Of a stretch of DNA of 64,000 bases, positions 1 to 11,569 are shown in pieces (positions within the stretch are counted from its first letter, which is position 1; the number at the start of each line of letters is the position of its first letter). The position numbers and the translations under genes were made by a program. The stretch spans positions 54,372,028-54,436,027 of the forward strand of contig OX638372.1 of NCBI GenBank assembly GCA_951812925.1, in the 5' to 3' direction. This DNA comes from Calliopum simillimum. Its lineage: Eukaryota; Arthropoda; Insecta; Diptera; Lauxaniidae. Below the pieces are notes generated by a model. The model made no database searches, was not told the DNA's origin, and worked only from the letters and a program-made list of their open reading frames with translations.

Positions 1-306
1 GAAGGATATCGTTATAAATGTAAAGTTTGTGATAAAGAATACACAAACGCAGTAAGTTTTGGAAAACATAAGCTCACACACATTGGCATAACTATGAAAT
101 GTTCAATATGCGGCCAGGGTTTCAATGACAAATTTAAGTATGTAACGTTAATTGTTATAATTTTATAAATGAAAATCTTAAAATTTTACAGGATGAAACA
201 TCATATTGCTCGCGTTCACAAAATTGAATTGGATAAAACCGAAGAATTAATACAAAACGTCAAAACAAAACGAGAATATCGTGGCTACATAATAGATCCG
301 TCATAA
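1..306 (+). CDS. C2H2 zinc-finger protein, 3' end (partial, 2 exons)
   Basis: This is the C-terminal 83 residues of a C2H2 zinc-finger protein, probably a nuclear DNA-binding regulator; the rest lies left of the window. Exons are 1-137 and 192-306. The 54-bp intron (138-191) begins GTATGT, ends TTACAG and is phase 2, interrupting the second finger. Finger 1 has C7, C10, H23 and H27. Finger 2 has C34, C37, H50 and H55, with spacing C-x2-C-x12-H-x4-H once the exons are joined. The linker is a degenerate version of the usual TGEKP. A basic tail of about 28 residues follows and the stop is TAA at 304-306. Class assignment is secure; which zinc-finger gene it is cannot be told. Confidence 0.9.
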
Positions 307-325
307 TACTATAATTTTTAGTGTT

Positions 326-331
326 AATAAA
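326..331 (+). promoter_or_regulatory. Poly(A) signal of the zinc-finger gene
   Basis: AATAAA lies 20 bases after the zinc-finger stop codon, the expected place for a short 3' UTR. Confidence 0.65.
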
Positions 332-367
332 ATTATAGAAATTAAGTTTTGCAATTCTTATGCTTAT

Positions 368-490
368 AAAAAGGGCTGTCCATAAATTACGTCACACGTA
401 TTTAACGATTTTTGGACTCCATCCTCCCCCATGTCAAACTCTGTCACATTTTCATAGGCCCCCTCCCCCTATTTGTGACATCACACTCTA
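368..490 (+). mobile_element. Fragment of small TIR element (GGCTGTCCATAA family)
   Basis: The stretch begins GGCTGTCCATAAATTACGTC and continues into C-rich tracts alternating with GTCACA/GTGACA motifs. The same terminus occurs at 43840 as one end of a complete 164-bp inverted-repeat element, and a relative lies at 6112. Only one end is visible here, so this is a truncated copy. It sits just downstream of the zinc-finger gene. Confidence 0.65.
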
Positions 491-1616
491 ACCTTTTGTA
501 CCTTAAAATTAATTGAATAATTTTTTGTTTATTTTTTAATTTTAAATAAATCACAATCACAAAATTCAACATACCGCCCTGTTCCCAATTCCACTTTCAC
601 GTTGAAAGTGGGTATGAAGTCGATGAATACTATGTAATGGTAAAAAGTAAGTCCTACGCCCTCTCTCCAAACAAAAGTTTTACTTCTAACGCAAATACAA
701 CCTAAGCTTCACGAGGTTTACTTTTAAAACGGGCCTCGTCATAAATGAATATTCTAGAGAATATTTTCTCAGACTGCCTTGTAGTCTCCATTGCAGTCTG
801 AAAAACAAATCTTAAATATACAGTGCTTATTCATAATGACCCTCAACCTGAAATGTGTCCCTTAAAAAGAACATTTCGTCACCTCAATACTTCGACTAGG
901 TTAATCTTATTTTCTAGTTTTGAGATAGTTAAATTTATAAATTTGAATTTACACTGATTTTCGACTTCTGGTTTTATTCTTTTCTTATAACTTTGAAATG
1001 GTGCCACTTTAGAGACCACTGTGTGTCTTAACATGTTCATCCACCCAGCTCATCAATTGTGCACCAAACTATAGGTAAAGAATATCTTTGGCTACTAATC
1101 CCATGAATGATAATTTAGGAGTTATCTAGTTGTAGTATTGAGCTGACGATTTCAGAATTGATTACTTTCCAGAGCCAGAGTCAGATTCATTGACCTTGTA
1201 AACAACCCCCTCAAAGCCCCTTGACCTGTCTGACTTGTTAAATAAAATAAAAAAGGACTTATGTAGTTATCAAGCAAAACTGAACCAAAAATTTCAAGAA
1301 CAATCGTTAAAACTGACAAAAAGGACTCATAAAACAAAAAAATTGTAATGAATCCGCTTTGTATATAACATATATTAGAAAAAATACATAGGTGTTCAAC
1401 GTAATTTCGGGTTTACACAGTAAAACTGTTTTAATTATAATATTATAAATAAATGTTAGTTTTATAAGCGTTATATACATTTGCTCAACTATTCTGTATG
1501 AAATTTGCCTATGCCCATTTATGATTTCTAAACATTATTTGAACTATTATCTATAAATACACGCTTAACAACGCCGTAGAACAGCGAATCATGGAACTGT
1601 TGTAACCGATCGATTC
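491..1616. other. Intergenic DNA between convergent genes
   Basis: No coding signal was seen on either strand. A TTTAAT at 1430-1435 reads ATTAAA on the minus strand and could be the poly(A) signal of the Alr gene, 180 bases past its stop. No repeat recognised elsewhere in the window occurs here. Confidence 0.5.
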
Positions 1617-2599
1617 CTAATCGCAAGAACCGTCCAACCAACCATCTCGCCATCGTTCGTTGACTTTTTTGCAGTCGAACACTTTTTTTCCCAGTTTAAC
1701 ATTGACGCGATTATGAAAGTTGCATAGCCACTGTGATAGCGCATGTTGTGAACTGACGTTTATTGGATTTTCTTTCATGCTGTAAAAATAATAAACAAAA
1801 GCCAATACATTAATCAATACCAAATTAGAGTCCCTTATTACTTATCAAAAATGTTTTTTTTTTATTTAATTTTTCTCTATAAAATAAGGCTTAAGTGTAC
1901 AAAAAACGTTTCATAAGGTTGCAAATATTTAAAGAATATCTTATAGACTTTTAATGTTTCAAATAAGGATGCAAATTTTGTTTTTGACTCAAGTGAAGGA
2001 GAGACTTTAATTGTGCTTACGTAATGTATGAAAATCTGTTACTCATTAGTACACATGAAATCTTAAAAATAATGAAAATTCATGAATTATTGTCCCTCAA
2101 ATAAGATAATTTTCTTATGAATGTCAAACAATCCACAACAGATAAATACTTACTCTTTTCGAAAATCTTTCGCACAGTATTCACAAGGATAAATCCGTGC
2201 TAGAACTTCAAAGAATGATTTTACATCCTTTTTATGACTATCTGTGGGATTTTCATCGTAGAAAGCTGCCATAGTGTGTAAGAGCCCCCATGTTGCACGT
2301 CCTAGCGCAGACTTATCCAAAGGACAATCTTCACGCTCTTGTCCATTACCACCTGACGAGTGTCCCGAGTCAGAACCTTTGTCCTATATGATAATCAATT
2401 AGTCAATTTATTCTATGTATGTCAAATACAATTTCACATGCAGTTCCAAAATATTTTGGAACGTATTTGTTCACTTACTTACCGGTGTCGCTTTGTGAAA
2501 GATTTGTCTTTGCTGTTTGGACCAGTATTTAAAATCTGTACAAGTTCTACAATTGTTATCTGGTCTGCTAGGCGTTCCATAGGAATCGTAATTGGACAT
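1617..2599 (-). CDS. Alr: FAD-linked sulfhydryl oxidase ALR (Erv1 family)
   Basis: This gene encodes the flavoenzyme that makes disulfides in small proteins of the mitochondrial intermembrane space, reoxidising the Mia40 import receptor and passing electrons to cytochrome c. Exons on the minus strand are 2599-2483, 2383-2154 and 1779-1617; introns of 99 and 374 bp both start GTAAGT and end AG. The joined protein is 169 aa. An N-terminal shuttle pair C17-x2-C20 is followed by a linker. The Erv/ALR core starts near C59 and has W71 and H75 in the FAD-contacting helix, the active-site pair C106-x2-C109, and the structural pair C135/C152. It ends in the near-invariant RWRDGW and GSCD stretch. The start is the ATG at 2599-2597, giving the expected short N-terminal shuttle region. 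The gene looks intact and is convergent with the zinc-finger gene. Confidence 0.95.
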
Positions 2600-2835
2600 A
2601 TTTTCTTATTTAAAAATGAATGCAGTCAATTTATGTGATTTTATAAATTTAATAGAAAAAAAATCAAAGCAAAAAGAATTTATTTTCCTGCAATAGCCGT
2701 CATTTGTTGTGAAATGTCAGTTGCAAATCAAGAAAATCTGGTTGTCAGTTTGTCCGTAAAGTGCTGTCAGTTTGTACATGTTGTTACAGTTCCAGATTTT
2801 TGAGGTGATGCGTTCGTAAGTCATTGTTATTCTGA
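2600..2835. other. Upstream flank of Alr
   Basis: This is the presumed promoter and 5' UTR side of the minus-strand Alr gene. TTTGT/GTCAGT motifs recur but no TATA box or other recognisable element stands out. Confidence 0.3.
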
Positions 2836-3765
2836 TTTTTATACCCTACACCCTGGCATGGTTGAGTTATCCTGGTTGCAGTGAGCGATAGCAAATGCTG
2901 CTACTTCTTAAACTACGGAAATGTCAAAATTTTCTAGTCTTTTGACAGATAGCAAGGCAAAATCAGGGTTCCATTTTTTTTTATTTTGACAACTTGCCAA
3001 AACCATTGTTATTGAATCATGCACCCAGGGTATATTCACATTGTCCTTCCGTTTGTAATGCAGAGAAGGAGGCGTGGCAGGTATGGAAAAGTATATATAT
3101 TCTTCATCAGCGTCACCTCTTGAGTCAATATAGCCATGTCCGTCTGTCTGGGTGGCTGGACATCTGGGTGTGCGTGGAAATACATTTGAGGCAAAATTGA
3201 GCAAGATAATTCAATGAAATTTGGTACTCTGCCTCCGTCGTTAAAGTTAGCTCGAGGGATTGAAAGAATATGTTCAAAACGGAATATTAAGAGCATTATT
3301 TGGGACAACGCAACCAAAATATACATAATTACTAAGGATAGTAAATACAAGCTCTGAGCAAAAACTAGACAAATTCAGACTAGAGGACATGGCACCTGCC
3401 ATATAAGCAAAAGGTTAAAAATGTTATACTGAAACCGTTATTTGAGATAATCCAACCAAATCCAACATTAACACCACGAACCGTAAAACCAGGCTCTGAC
3501 GAAAAACTAGGTGAATTCGGACATGAGGGCGTGGCACCTCCCATACAAGGAAAACTTTCAAAATGCTATGCTGAATGCGTTATTTGAGATAATCCAACCA
3601 TATTTCACTAAGACACTAAAAACAGTAAAGCCAGGTTCTGAGCAAAAACTAGGTAAATTAGGACTAAAGGGCGTGGCACCTCCCATATAAGCAAGAGTTT
3701 CAATATGTTATACTGAATGCATTTTTAAAGATAGTCTAACCAAATTTCACTTAAACACTAAAAAC
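2836..3765 (-). mobile_element. 142-bp-module repeat family, copy A (minus orientation)
   Basis: Read on the minus strand this copy matches the copy at 60640-61732. The terminus ATACCCTACACC lies at 2841, the conserved TGAGTCAATATAGCCATGTC core near 3120, and at least three tandem modules follow. The motif GGCACCT starts at 3391, 3533 and 3675, exactly 142 bp apart. The copy stops in the middle of a module near 3765, so the far end is missing. Short open frames inside it do not match the other copies in frame and are not genes. An unrelated insert sits at 2854-3026. Confidence 0.85.
2854..3026. mobile_element. Small insertion nested in copy A
   Basis: Comparison with the uninterrupted end at 61700-61728 shows that 173 bases split the sequence ACACCC/AGGGTATATTCAC. 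CACCC is present on both sides (2849-2853 and 3022-3026), consistent with a 5-bp target duplication. The insert has no obvious terminal repeats and no coding capacity. Confidence 0.55.
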
Positions 3766-6009
3766 ATTAATTGCAATTACATAAAAAATCATGTGGCCGG
3801 GAGGGAAAAGATAAATTTTTGGATGGCAATCGAAATAATAAAATTTTGTGTAGCGTAAACGATTGGATTTAAGAGGTTAAATAGTAAGCACCCTTAAATA
3901 ATCCAAGGATAATTACACATTTCGTTTTTTCCATACTTTGTGTCAATATTACATATTGATTTGAGTTCTTTATACCATACATCCAGCACAGGCATGATAT
4001 TCACACTACTCCAATAGTACTTTTTTTAAAAAAGCCAATAGTACTTTGGGTACTTTTTGTTTTTGCAGCCTTGGGTATAGGATATATAGAAAAGAAACAT
4101 TGCGCATAGTAAATTTTTTCGCTTCACCCGCGCGTTATTCGATGAGAGGACTGTTTATTTCAATTTAAATATATCATTATATAGAAATTTTCAAAATCAA
4201 TTAGTTTTTCAAATTAAATAAGTCTAAATTCAATTGCATTACATATAAAAAATCTAAAAAATTTTATTATTTAATGAATAAAGTTTATTTTCATAAAAAA
4301 AATACTGAAATATTTAATGTCGAAGTTTGGCGAACGTTGAATAAAATAAGGGTTAATGAAGCACAAAATCGTGAATCAAGAAATCCAAAAATATCACTTT
4401 CGTGCATAGAAAAAAGCCTTATTTTAAACACAGTGTATCCTGCACTCAAATCAATAAATGTACAAAGTTATGTTTACTATCTGTGGGCTTTTGACAAAAC
4501 AACCTAACTCAAAACTTACGAATAGCCAAAAAAGCATACTCGAATGTTATATTTATGACTAAAATAATGCAAAACTGTCTAATTTCGACATACATAGATT
4601 GTTTTGTTAAAAGTACTTAGATATTACTGTAATAATTCTTCTTCCAATGGTTTAGTATTTGGTAAATTTTTGGAAACTTGTTAGTAAAATCTCAGTACCA
4701 ACATCAAAGTTATAACAACAACAATTTGTTGACTTAATTAAGTCTTTTCCTTGTATCAGAGCTGAGCACGTAGATACCGCCAAACAATTTTGACATCTAG
4801 TTTTTATCAAGTTTTATTTAGAAAATATTCTCCGCACATTTGCAGAAGAAATCTCAATTGATAAAATTCCCTGTGCAATTCTGTATATATTTTCAAACAT
4901 CTTTTCTCCTAGTTAATTTTTTAATACATCCTACAATAATCCTATATGTCCCAGTGAAGTATTTTGTGAATTGCTATGGCAAGTTTGAATACTAATTTCA
5001 GAAAAAAAAGGAAAGGACTTTTTCGAGGCAAAAGTACTTCAGTACTTTTGTAATGTCAATAGTACCAAAAAAAGTACGATTCCACTAGAAATATCATCCC
5101 TGATCCAGCATAAATAAACTTTGTTCTTACTTACTTTACTTTCAGTCAAATCGCATATGTTACTTGTTCTGTCTAACATATTCTAATAAGATGAAAAATA
5201 ACCTTGTTCTTCCGTTTATAACGCTGATGAAAATCTGAAGGGAGTTTCCATTCTCGAGAATATGCTTTCTCTCTGAGAGGGAGCACAAGAAGTAGTGAAT
5301 ATTTTATGAATGGAACTCCCCTTCGTGTGGGAATGTTTTCTTATTTTAATATTGTTGACATTTTCAGATATAACCAGTTTGCAACGCTTTTTTTCCAATA
5401 CCGTAGACGTTTAGCACAAAAAAAAAAAAAAAAAAAAAAATTATCGACATTTTGCGCAAACAATCAGTTTGAATGTTAACTTTTTCCAAGACCGTAAGCA
5501 TTTTACACAAAAAAAAAAAAGTGGCAACGCTGTTTTTCCAATATCGTTAGTTTTGATATCTAACTTAAAAAATTAAGTGAAAGCTTTGCTTTTTTAATTA
5601 AAAAATGACTTTTTAATCATTTTAGTGGATTTTAAAAATCAAAAGTTGGCACCAAAAAATTAAAAAAAGAAAAAATAATATGAAGTGAAAAGTTGGAAAA
5701 GCTTGGATGGATATTAAAGATTTAAATGTCATATGAAAGCTATTTCAGTAAGCAATAAAATTGTACTAAGTTTTTAATTTGTCAAACGTTATTTAGAATT
5801 ACATATTCATTTATACATAATTATTCCCTAGCAAAAAGTTGAGTTAAATTTTGCATTAAACGTAAAAAAACTCGCTCTCAAACTATTGCCGATTGCCTTA
5901 TTTTTCCATCTAATTTTCCCCTTCCAGAAATTTTTTTTTACGATTGCAAAATAGGGAGTAAGAGAATAAATTCTCGAGAATATTTATTTACAATAAGGCC
6001 CTATATGTA
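3766..6009. other. AT-rich DNA without recognisable genes
   Basis: No coding signal or repeat family found elsewhere in the window was recognised. It holds A-runs near 5421-5441 and 5509-5520, a run of lysine/asparagine-rich random frames (for example 4274-4507), and two copies of a CAACGCTTTTTTTCCAATA phrase near 5382 and 5525. Confidence 0.4.
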
Positions 6010-6111
6010 GGTATATTCCTGAGCACCGTTCCCTCCTGAGTCGATATAGCCATGTCCGTCTGGCTGGCTGTCTGTCCGTGGAAATATTTTTCATGGGATA
6101 CCTAAGAGGCC

Positions 6112-6213
6112 GTCCATAAGGGACGTCACGGCTTCAGGGGTAGGGGAAGTTTAGCAAAATGTGACCATATGCGACAGATAGGGGGGAGGGGGTTCATGAA
6201 AATGTGACGTTCG
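6112..6213 (+). mobile_element. Fragment of small TIR element (CGTCCATAAGGGACGTCACG)
   Basis: It is related to the elements at 368 and 43840: a GTCCATAA terminus, a GACGTCAC motif, then G-rich tracts and TGTGAC repeats. It interrupts copy B of the 142-bp-module family, so it inserted later. The other terminus was not found. Confidence 0.5.
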
Positions 6214-6461
6214 GAATAATATTTCCAGTTGAGTATCTTTCCAGCCGAAAAATTTCCTATTCCATACGATCATCTTGCCCTTCAGTCCAAAAAGATCTGG
6301 AGTCGAGAATTTGTCAATCATGGCACATATATTTCAGTTCAAAGTAATGCTCCATAAACACATAATAGTTTTGCACAAGACTAACTAGAAGTCGAGTAAT
6401 GTATTGCCGAAAATTCGACCCATTAGAGTAGCAGCAGATCAAGTGGATTGGTTAGACGAGT

Positions 6462-6500
6462 GAATTCACGTGATCACGTGTAGTACGAATTCACGTGATC
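6462..6500 (+). promoter_or_regulatory. Cluster of three CACGTG palindromes
   Basis: GAATTCACGTGATC occurs at 6462-6475 and again at 6487-6500, with a further CACGTG at 6475-6480 between them. CACGTG is the E-box bound by bHLH factors in general. No gene is near, so a regulatory role is not shown. Confidence 0.3.
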
Positions 6501-6955
6501 CGACAGCTCTAATACATATGTTTTGAAAAACCATGGCAAGAGATTTGAAAGAAAATTCTTCCGACATGATTTTATTGTTATTTTTGAAATGTTATCATAA
6601 ATAAATGTTTCTATTAATGGCTTTGAATTCTATTTGTTTTTAGAGCTATTTATTTACCACAAGCTATGACGATATTGTATGGTCTTCGTTGTAAAAGTTA
6701 GCTCGGGGAAATGAAAATGGGAAAAATTGGTTGACGGACACGCCTACCGCCCATACACAAATAAATATTTACGAAAATTCAACCAAATCATACACAAATA
6801 TTAAAAACACTAATGGCAAAATCTAAGCAAAAACTTGGCGAAAGTTTAAAAAATTCTATAGTGGGAGCATAATTTGAGATATTGCAACCAACTTCCATAC
6901 AAATACTAAAGGTTGTGAATTTAAGCTCTGAACAAAACTATGTGCATTTGGACAG

Positions 6956-7939
6956 GGCAATTTTATGTTTGGATTCGGCTTCGGCATCGAAAAATATATC
7001 GAAAATGACTAATCCTTGATGATGTTGAAAAAATAAGAAACAATTTAATGTCTCGATTGAATATGTGTATATGTCTCGTAACAGAGATTAGCTCTATTCT
7101 GGACTTAGTGAATAAACCTACTAAATTACTGCCTTCTAAATTAATAGAACCAAAATTGCATTTGTTCATTCACTTAATCTAGAATAGAGCTGTCACATTT
7201 CATCCGATCTTAGTCTCGCACGGACTCAAAATTTTCGTAATAAAATATGTTGCTAATAAAAAAAAAAGAATAAAATAAAAATAAATTTTTTAATCTTTCA
7301 ATTTTATTATTTTAAATGCTTATAACTCGAAAAGGTCGAATTGAAAGTGGTAAAAGTACGGGTTGTTTCAAGTAATTTTTAGCTATCCGAATCTATTAAT
7401 TTTTTTTTTTTTTTTTTTAATTATTGAATTGGTTGGCGGAAAAAAATTTTCTCAAAGTGCCAGGGTAAACTCTAGATTGAAGGAAAGGTTGTGAAACAAA
7501 AGTCAAAAAGACAATTTATAAAAGATCAATAATCTAAGTTTCTTTAATAAAATCAATTAATGAAGTATAATCAATTAGATTCTTAGAATTTAAAATTTGA
7601 AAAAGATTATTATATCGTAAGAATGAATCTATTAATAAAACTTAATTTAGCTATTTGCTGTTTTTGTTTATAGCTTTCAGTAGACATCAAAACACTTTAA
7701 AGCAAGGATAGCTCAGTATTCTGACGTGATAGAATTGTAAATAGGAGGTTCAAAAAAACTACGAGGAGGGTTGGAGGATAAAAAAAACGAACCATCGCGG
7801 ATTCTGACAACATCCAGTTTCCATTTTTCTTGGGGTCTTAATCTAGAAGAATCTGAGTTTTTGGTGCTCATATTTAGCATACTTGAGTTCATTTTAACTT
7901 TTGCTTTAAGATCGCGAAAATCAGTTTTTTGCAAATATC
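6956..7939. other. AT-rich DNA, nothing recognised
   Basis: No coding signal. Poly(T/A) runs occur at 7260-7268 and 7399-7419. The overlapping open frames near 7713-8031 lie opposite each other and run into the repeat copy that follows, so neither looks real. Confidence 0.35.
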
Positions 7940-8500
7940 TTGGGTTTGTACGGGAGTTGCAACGACTTCTTGTCCGAATTCACATAGCTTTTGCTCAGAT
8001 CTTGTACTTACTGTCCTCAGTGTCTGAGTGAAATTTGGTTGGATTATCTCAAAAAATGTTTTCTGTATAGCATTTTGAAGCCTTTGCTTATATGGGAGGT
8101 GCCACGCCCTTTCGTCCGATTTCGTCTAGTTTTTGCTCAGAGCTTTCTTTTATTGTTCTAAATGCTTGTGTGAAATTTATTTGGAGTATATCAAAAACGT
8201 TTTCAGTATATTATTTTGAAACTTTTGCTTATATGAGAGGTGCCACGCCATCTTCACCGAGTTCGCCTAAGTTTTGTTCAGAGCTTGCGCTTAAGGTTCT
8301 TAGTTTTTTATGTGTATTTTGGTTGCATTGTCGCGTAATAAAACTCCCAAAGTTACATTTTGAATATAGTTTTTGTTTGGGCGATAAGCGGAGACAGTGT
8401 ACTAAATTTCATCGAATTATCTTGTTCCCAAATAATATAAAAATGATTTCAACGGACAAACAGACAGACAGACTGACATGGCCTTATCGACTCATAAGGT
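7940..8500 (+). mobile_element. 142-bp-module repeat family, copy C
   Basis: Plus orientation. Two modules contain TTTGCTTATATG starting at 8083 and 8224 (141 bp apart), followed by the GGGCGATAAGCGG equivalent of the family's middle, an ATTTCATCGAATTATCTTG block and a CAGACAGACAGACTGACATG end near 8460-8480. Both termini are lost. A 136-aa open frame (8092-8502) is an accidental reading through the modules. Confidence 0.8.
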
Positions 8501-8910
8501 GAATCTCATTTCACTTGACTGAGGTGAGTCTCATTTCACTGGACTAAATCTCCTGAACTCTGAGGCGAACGAATGCAATTCTTACTACTTTTCTATATGA
8601 AATTTCTAGAGCTACTAAGTTTCTGATTAAATTTGTTTCCTAAAAGTAAACTTTTAACACTAAAATAAAGTGATTCCAATAGGAAAATTTCTGACTCTAA
8701 TTTTTGGAAGCTAATGCTTCCTTATCGGACGTTTTGAGAGGCAGAGTCTGAACAGCGAAAACATGCAACGAAAAAGTGTAACGGATGTTTGCAACGAAAA
8801 TGCGTCACACATATAAAAATAGAGACGTACTGTATACAAAGTACAGTATACAGTATATATGTATGTATACATATATATATGTTTATAAACATTGCGCGCA
8901 CCAGCTCATG

Positions 8911-8937
8911 CTCTCTCTCTCTCTCTCTCTCTCTCTC
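8911..8937 (+). repeat. (CT)n microsatellite
   Basis: About 13 CT units in a row, preceded by a degenerate TATA/GTATAC tract at 8830-8890. Confidence 0.95.
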
Positions 8938-8940
8938 GCT

Positions 8941-10152
8941 TTTTTAATACTCCAGTTCAACATTTTACCTCTTACTTAATAATAAACAAATTTTAAAATA
9001 TCAATTTATTATAAGTTTTAACTATAATAAGTTTTAGCTTATTATATTAGCTTATAATAAGCATTAGCTTCCAATATCATCGGCCACTCCCCGAGTGCCA
9101 CCTGCCGTTTTTTTGATCGGAGATCTCTTTAGATTCTAATTTTTCTGAACTATGTATTACAAAGTAATCCAATACCAATTGAGAAAAAAACTGTTGACTG
9201 AAGTATCAATTTTTTTTTGTTGTTAATTTGCGATCGCTGATTTCGAATCTGGCAAACTGTTTTTCTCTATCAGGTCTAGGATCCGAGTTATCCTTGCACA
9301 AAAACGCTATTTTTAGACACATGCCGCATATTCAGAAAGTAAGAGTATTTCCCTTCCATAAACATCATTGGTCAGGCATAATCTTCCCCATAAAATTTCA
9401 CCTATTAACTTTTCCTATTGGATCACTGGTGTATCTCGGAAAGTTATGATACAAATGGAAAATTTAAAAGGTAAGATTTAATGAAGAAGATTGAGGTTAT
9501 TCGATGACGTTGGCAAAAGCGAAAAGCGTTGTCCGTACATTCGAGCAAGGATAAATCGGATTCTAGACCTGATAGAAAAAAATGGTTGCCAGGTTCGAAT
9601 TCTGCAACCGCAAACTACAATAACTAGAAAAAGTTACCGATATCTCGTTCAAAATTTTGCATGGCACAGTATTATTTATACATATTTAATTAGCATTTCA
9701 TATCTTTTTAAAATAATATAGCACTATTGCATAATGTTAAGGAAACTACTTAACACTCAATTGAATGAAATAAATTATTTAAATATTTAGATATTCAAAT
9801 CCAAATCCGAATTATAAATATTAGCAGAAGAAACTTTATGAAAGTCTAAAAATATAAAAAAAAACTCAACATTTTTGTATGTTTCTCTTTCTTATTTTGA
9901 ATAACAAATAAAAAAAAAACACACACTTGACATGTATATAAAAGCCCTTTATTCAGGACGCGTTTGGCCTTGTGGTTTGCCATATCCTTTGCAACGCAAA
10001 TGCATAATAAAGCAAAGCGAAAGCGAAATGGAAAAAACAGGACAAAAGCATTCAATCCACACACATGGCTGGCTGGCTGGCACATGCTTTTGTTTTGAAT
10101 CTCTGTTGTATCATATGAAGGTACCAATGGTTAACGAATATCTTACAATAGG
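8941..10152. other. AT-rich DNA, nothing recognised
   Basis: No coding exon is visible. Around 9230-9290 a phrase (GATTTCGAATCTGG, then GAGTTATCCT) recurs at 16730-16780, so part of this may be an old repeat. TTATAATAAG is tandemly repeated around 9007-9062. Confidence 0.35.
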
Positions 10153-10285
10153 GTGACCAACCGCCCCGGATTTCGCGGGACTGTCCTGGACTTTGCCCTA
10201 TCGACCCAGAATGAAAAAGTCTCTAAAATGTCCCGAATTTTTATGTACATATGTCTTGTAATTGTCCCGGGCTTAAAATGAACGC
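10153..10285 (+). mobile_element. Possible hAT-type MITE remnant (GGGTGACCAACCGCCCCGGA)
   Basis: The start AGGGTGACCAACCGCCCCGG and the repeated CCCGG/GTCCTGG wording resemble the ends of many animal hAT non-autonomous elements, from memory. TGTCCCGGGCTTAAAATG near 10264 could be the opposite end. No target duplication was seen. Confidence 0.35.
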
Positions 10286-10301
10286 ATATTTTTATTTATG
10301 A

Positions 10302-10475
10302 TGGAAGCGTTGCGTGCAATAAGACCCTAAGTCCCTCTTCGTGAAAAAAGGAGAAGCACATAACATGTATCGACCCAAGCAAAAGCAAATAACTTGTACT
10401 TGTGTCGATACATGTTATGTGCTTTTGCTTTTTTCACAAAGATGGACTTAGGGCGTTACTGCACGAAACGCCTCA
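10302..10475. repeat. Hairpin element, about 80-bp arms
   Basis: The left arm (about 10302-10380) contains CCCTAAGTCC, TTCGTGAAAAAAG and GCACATAACATGTATCGAC. These occur as reverse complements in the right arm (about 10395-10475) with a short spacer. Such symmetry is typical of a small fold-back element. Confidence 0.8.
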
Positions 10476-10489
10476 ATTGTAATATCCCA

Positions 10490-11560
10490 GTGTGCCAAAC
10501 GGACCCGTTTCGAATCCGTAACAGGTTCATATTTTCGTACTTTTATACGTTACGGATCCGTTACCGACCCGTTTGCGGGAGAAATTCCTAAAAAAAAGCG
10601 AATTCATTTTGAATTCGAGCTTATGAGTTCGAAACGGATTCGCTTTTTTAATAATGTTAATTCTGTTTATAAAAAAGAAAAAAAGATGTTAAAGCGCTTA
10701 TTTTCAATTAAAAAAAAGAATATATAAAAAAAAGTTACCACCAACCGGGGGGATGTGAACCTAGACTCCCGGCGTATTAATTTACAAACAGTAGACTTTA
10801 GACAACTATTGGCCTACGGATATATGCTGTAGACTTATCTGATGTTGAGATATAAAGTTTGTATATTAAACAAATTTCTATTGTTTTTTTTTATAAGTGT
10901 TCTGTTTTCTTTCACTTCCCTTCTTTTGATAAAAATATAACCCAAATTTGGAATCAAAAACGTTTACAAAAAATTACACAAAATCATACGCATAAAAATA
11001 AAAGGATAAAAAAAAAACAAATAAAAAATGTTTTTTTTTATCATCATTAACATTAATTAAAGCAAATCCGTTTTGAGTTCGTAATTGAAGTATTTATGGA
11101 TTCGAAACGCATGTACTTAGGTTCAAATCCTACCACAGGTGGATTATTATCCGTTTTTTCTTCCTTTTTTTCTTATTTATATTTTTTTTTTTAATTGTTA
11201 ATAAGCGCATCAAAATGGTTTTTTGTTCTGTAAATATACAGCATTAACATTTTTAAAAGAGAATCCGTTCTGAGTTCGTTTTTAAATACGTTTCGGATTC
11301 GAAACGGGTCCGTCACTGCGGATCTACCCGGGTTCGAATCCTATTATAGGCAGATCGTTATATTTTTTTTTCTTTTTTCCTTTTTTTTCTTATATTTTTT
11401 TTTTTTAATCACTAATAAGTGCTTCAAAATGTTTTCTTTTTTTTTTTTAAAACACAGCATTAACATTATTAAAGGCAAATCCGTTTTGGGTTCGTTTTTG
11501 ATGTAAGTTACGGGTTCATAACGGATCCTCATCCGTTTTTGTGCACATTGGGATGAACCA
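10490..11560 (+). repeat. Composite repeat with GGATCCGTTACG motifs
   Basis: Several blocks carry variants of GAAACGGATTCGC, TTCGAAACGGGTCCGT and an AATGTTAATTCTG/CAGCATTAACAT phrase (10500-10650, 11060-11130, 11250-11300, 11480-11530). The same assembly, reverse complemented, occurs at 46740-47860. A tRNA-like module lies at 10738-10830, and B-box-like GGTTCAAATCC and GGTTCGAATCC occur at about 11119 and 11331, each followed by T-runs. No protein is encoded. Confidence 0.7.
10738..10830 (-). repeat. tRNA-like (Pol III box) module
   Basis: On the minus strand a TAGTTGTCTA A-box-like segment is followed about 50 bases on by CTAGGTTCACATCC, which fits a B box, and then by the T-run TTTTTTTT near 10725. 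The matching plus-strand module is at 47675-47750. It is too divergent and loosely spaced to call a functional tRNA; a SINE or tRNA-derived relic fits better. Confidence 0.4.
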
Positions 11561-11569
11561 TAGACCATA

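Larger units (their letters stand above)
6010..6955 (-). mobile_element. 142-bp-module repeat family, copy B, interrupted
   Basis: The minus-orientation core TGAGTCGATATAGCCATGTC is at about 6038-6057. After an interruption the family resumes at about 6660 with the phrases for GTTAGCTCGGGG, the CGCCTACCGCCCATAC segment and one degenerate module reaching about 6955. Roughly 6110-6650 is foreign to the family and includes a small TIR-element fragment. Boundaries are approximate. Confidence 0.65.

Noticed and set aside
8092..8502. 136-aa plus-strand open frame
   Set aside because: It reads through two modules of the 142-bp repeat family. Other copies do not keep the frame.
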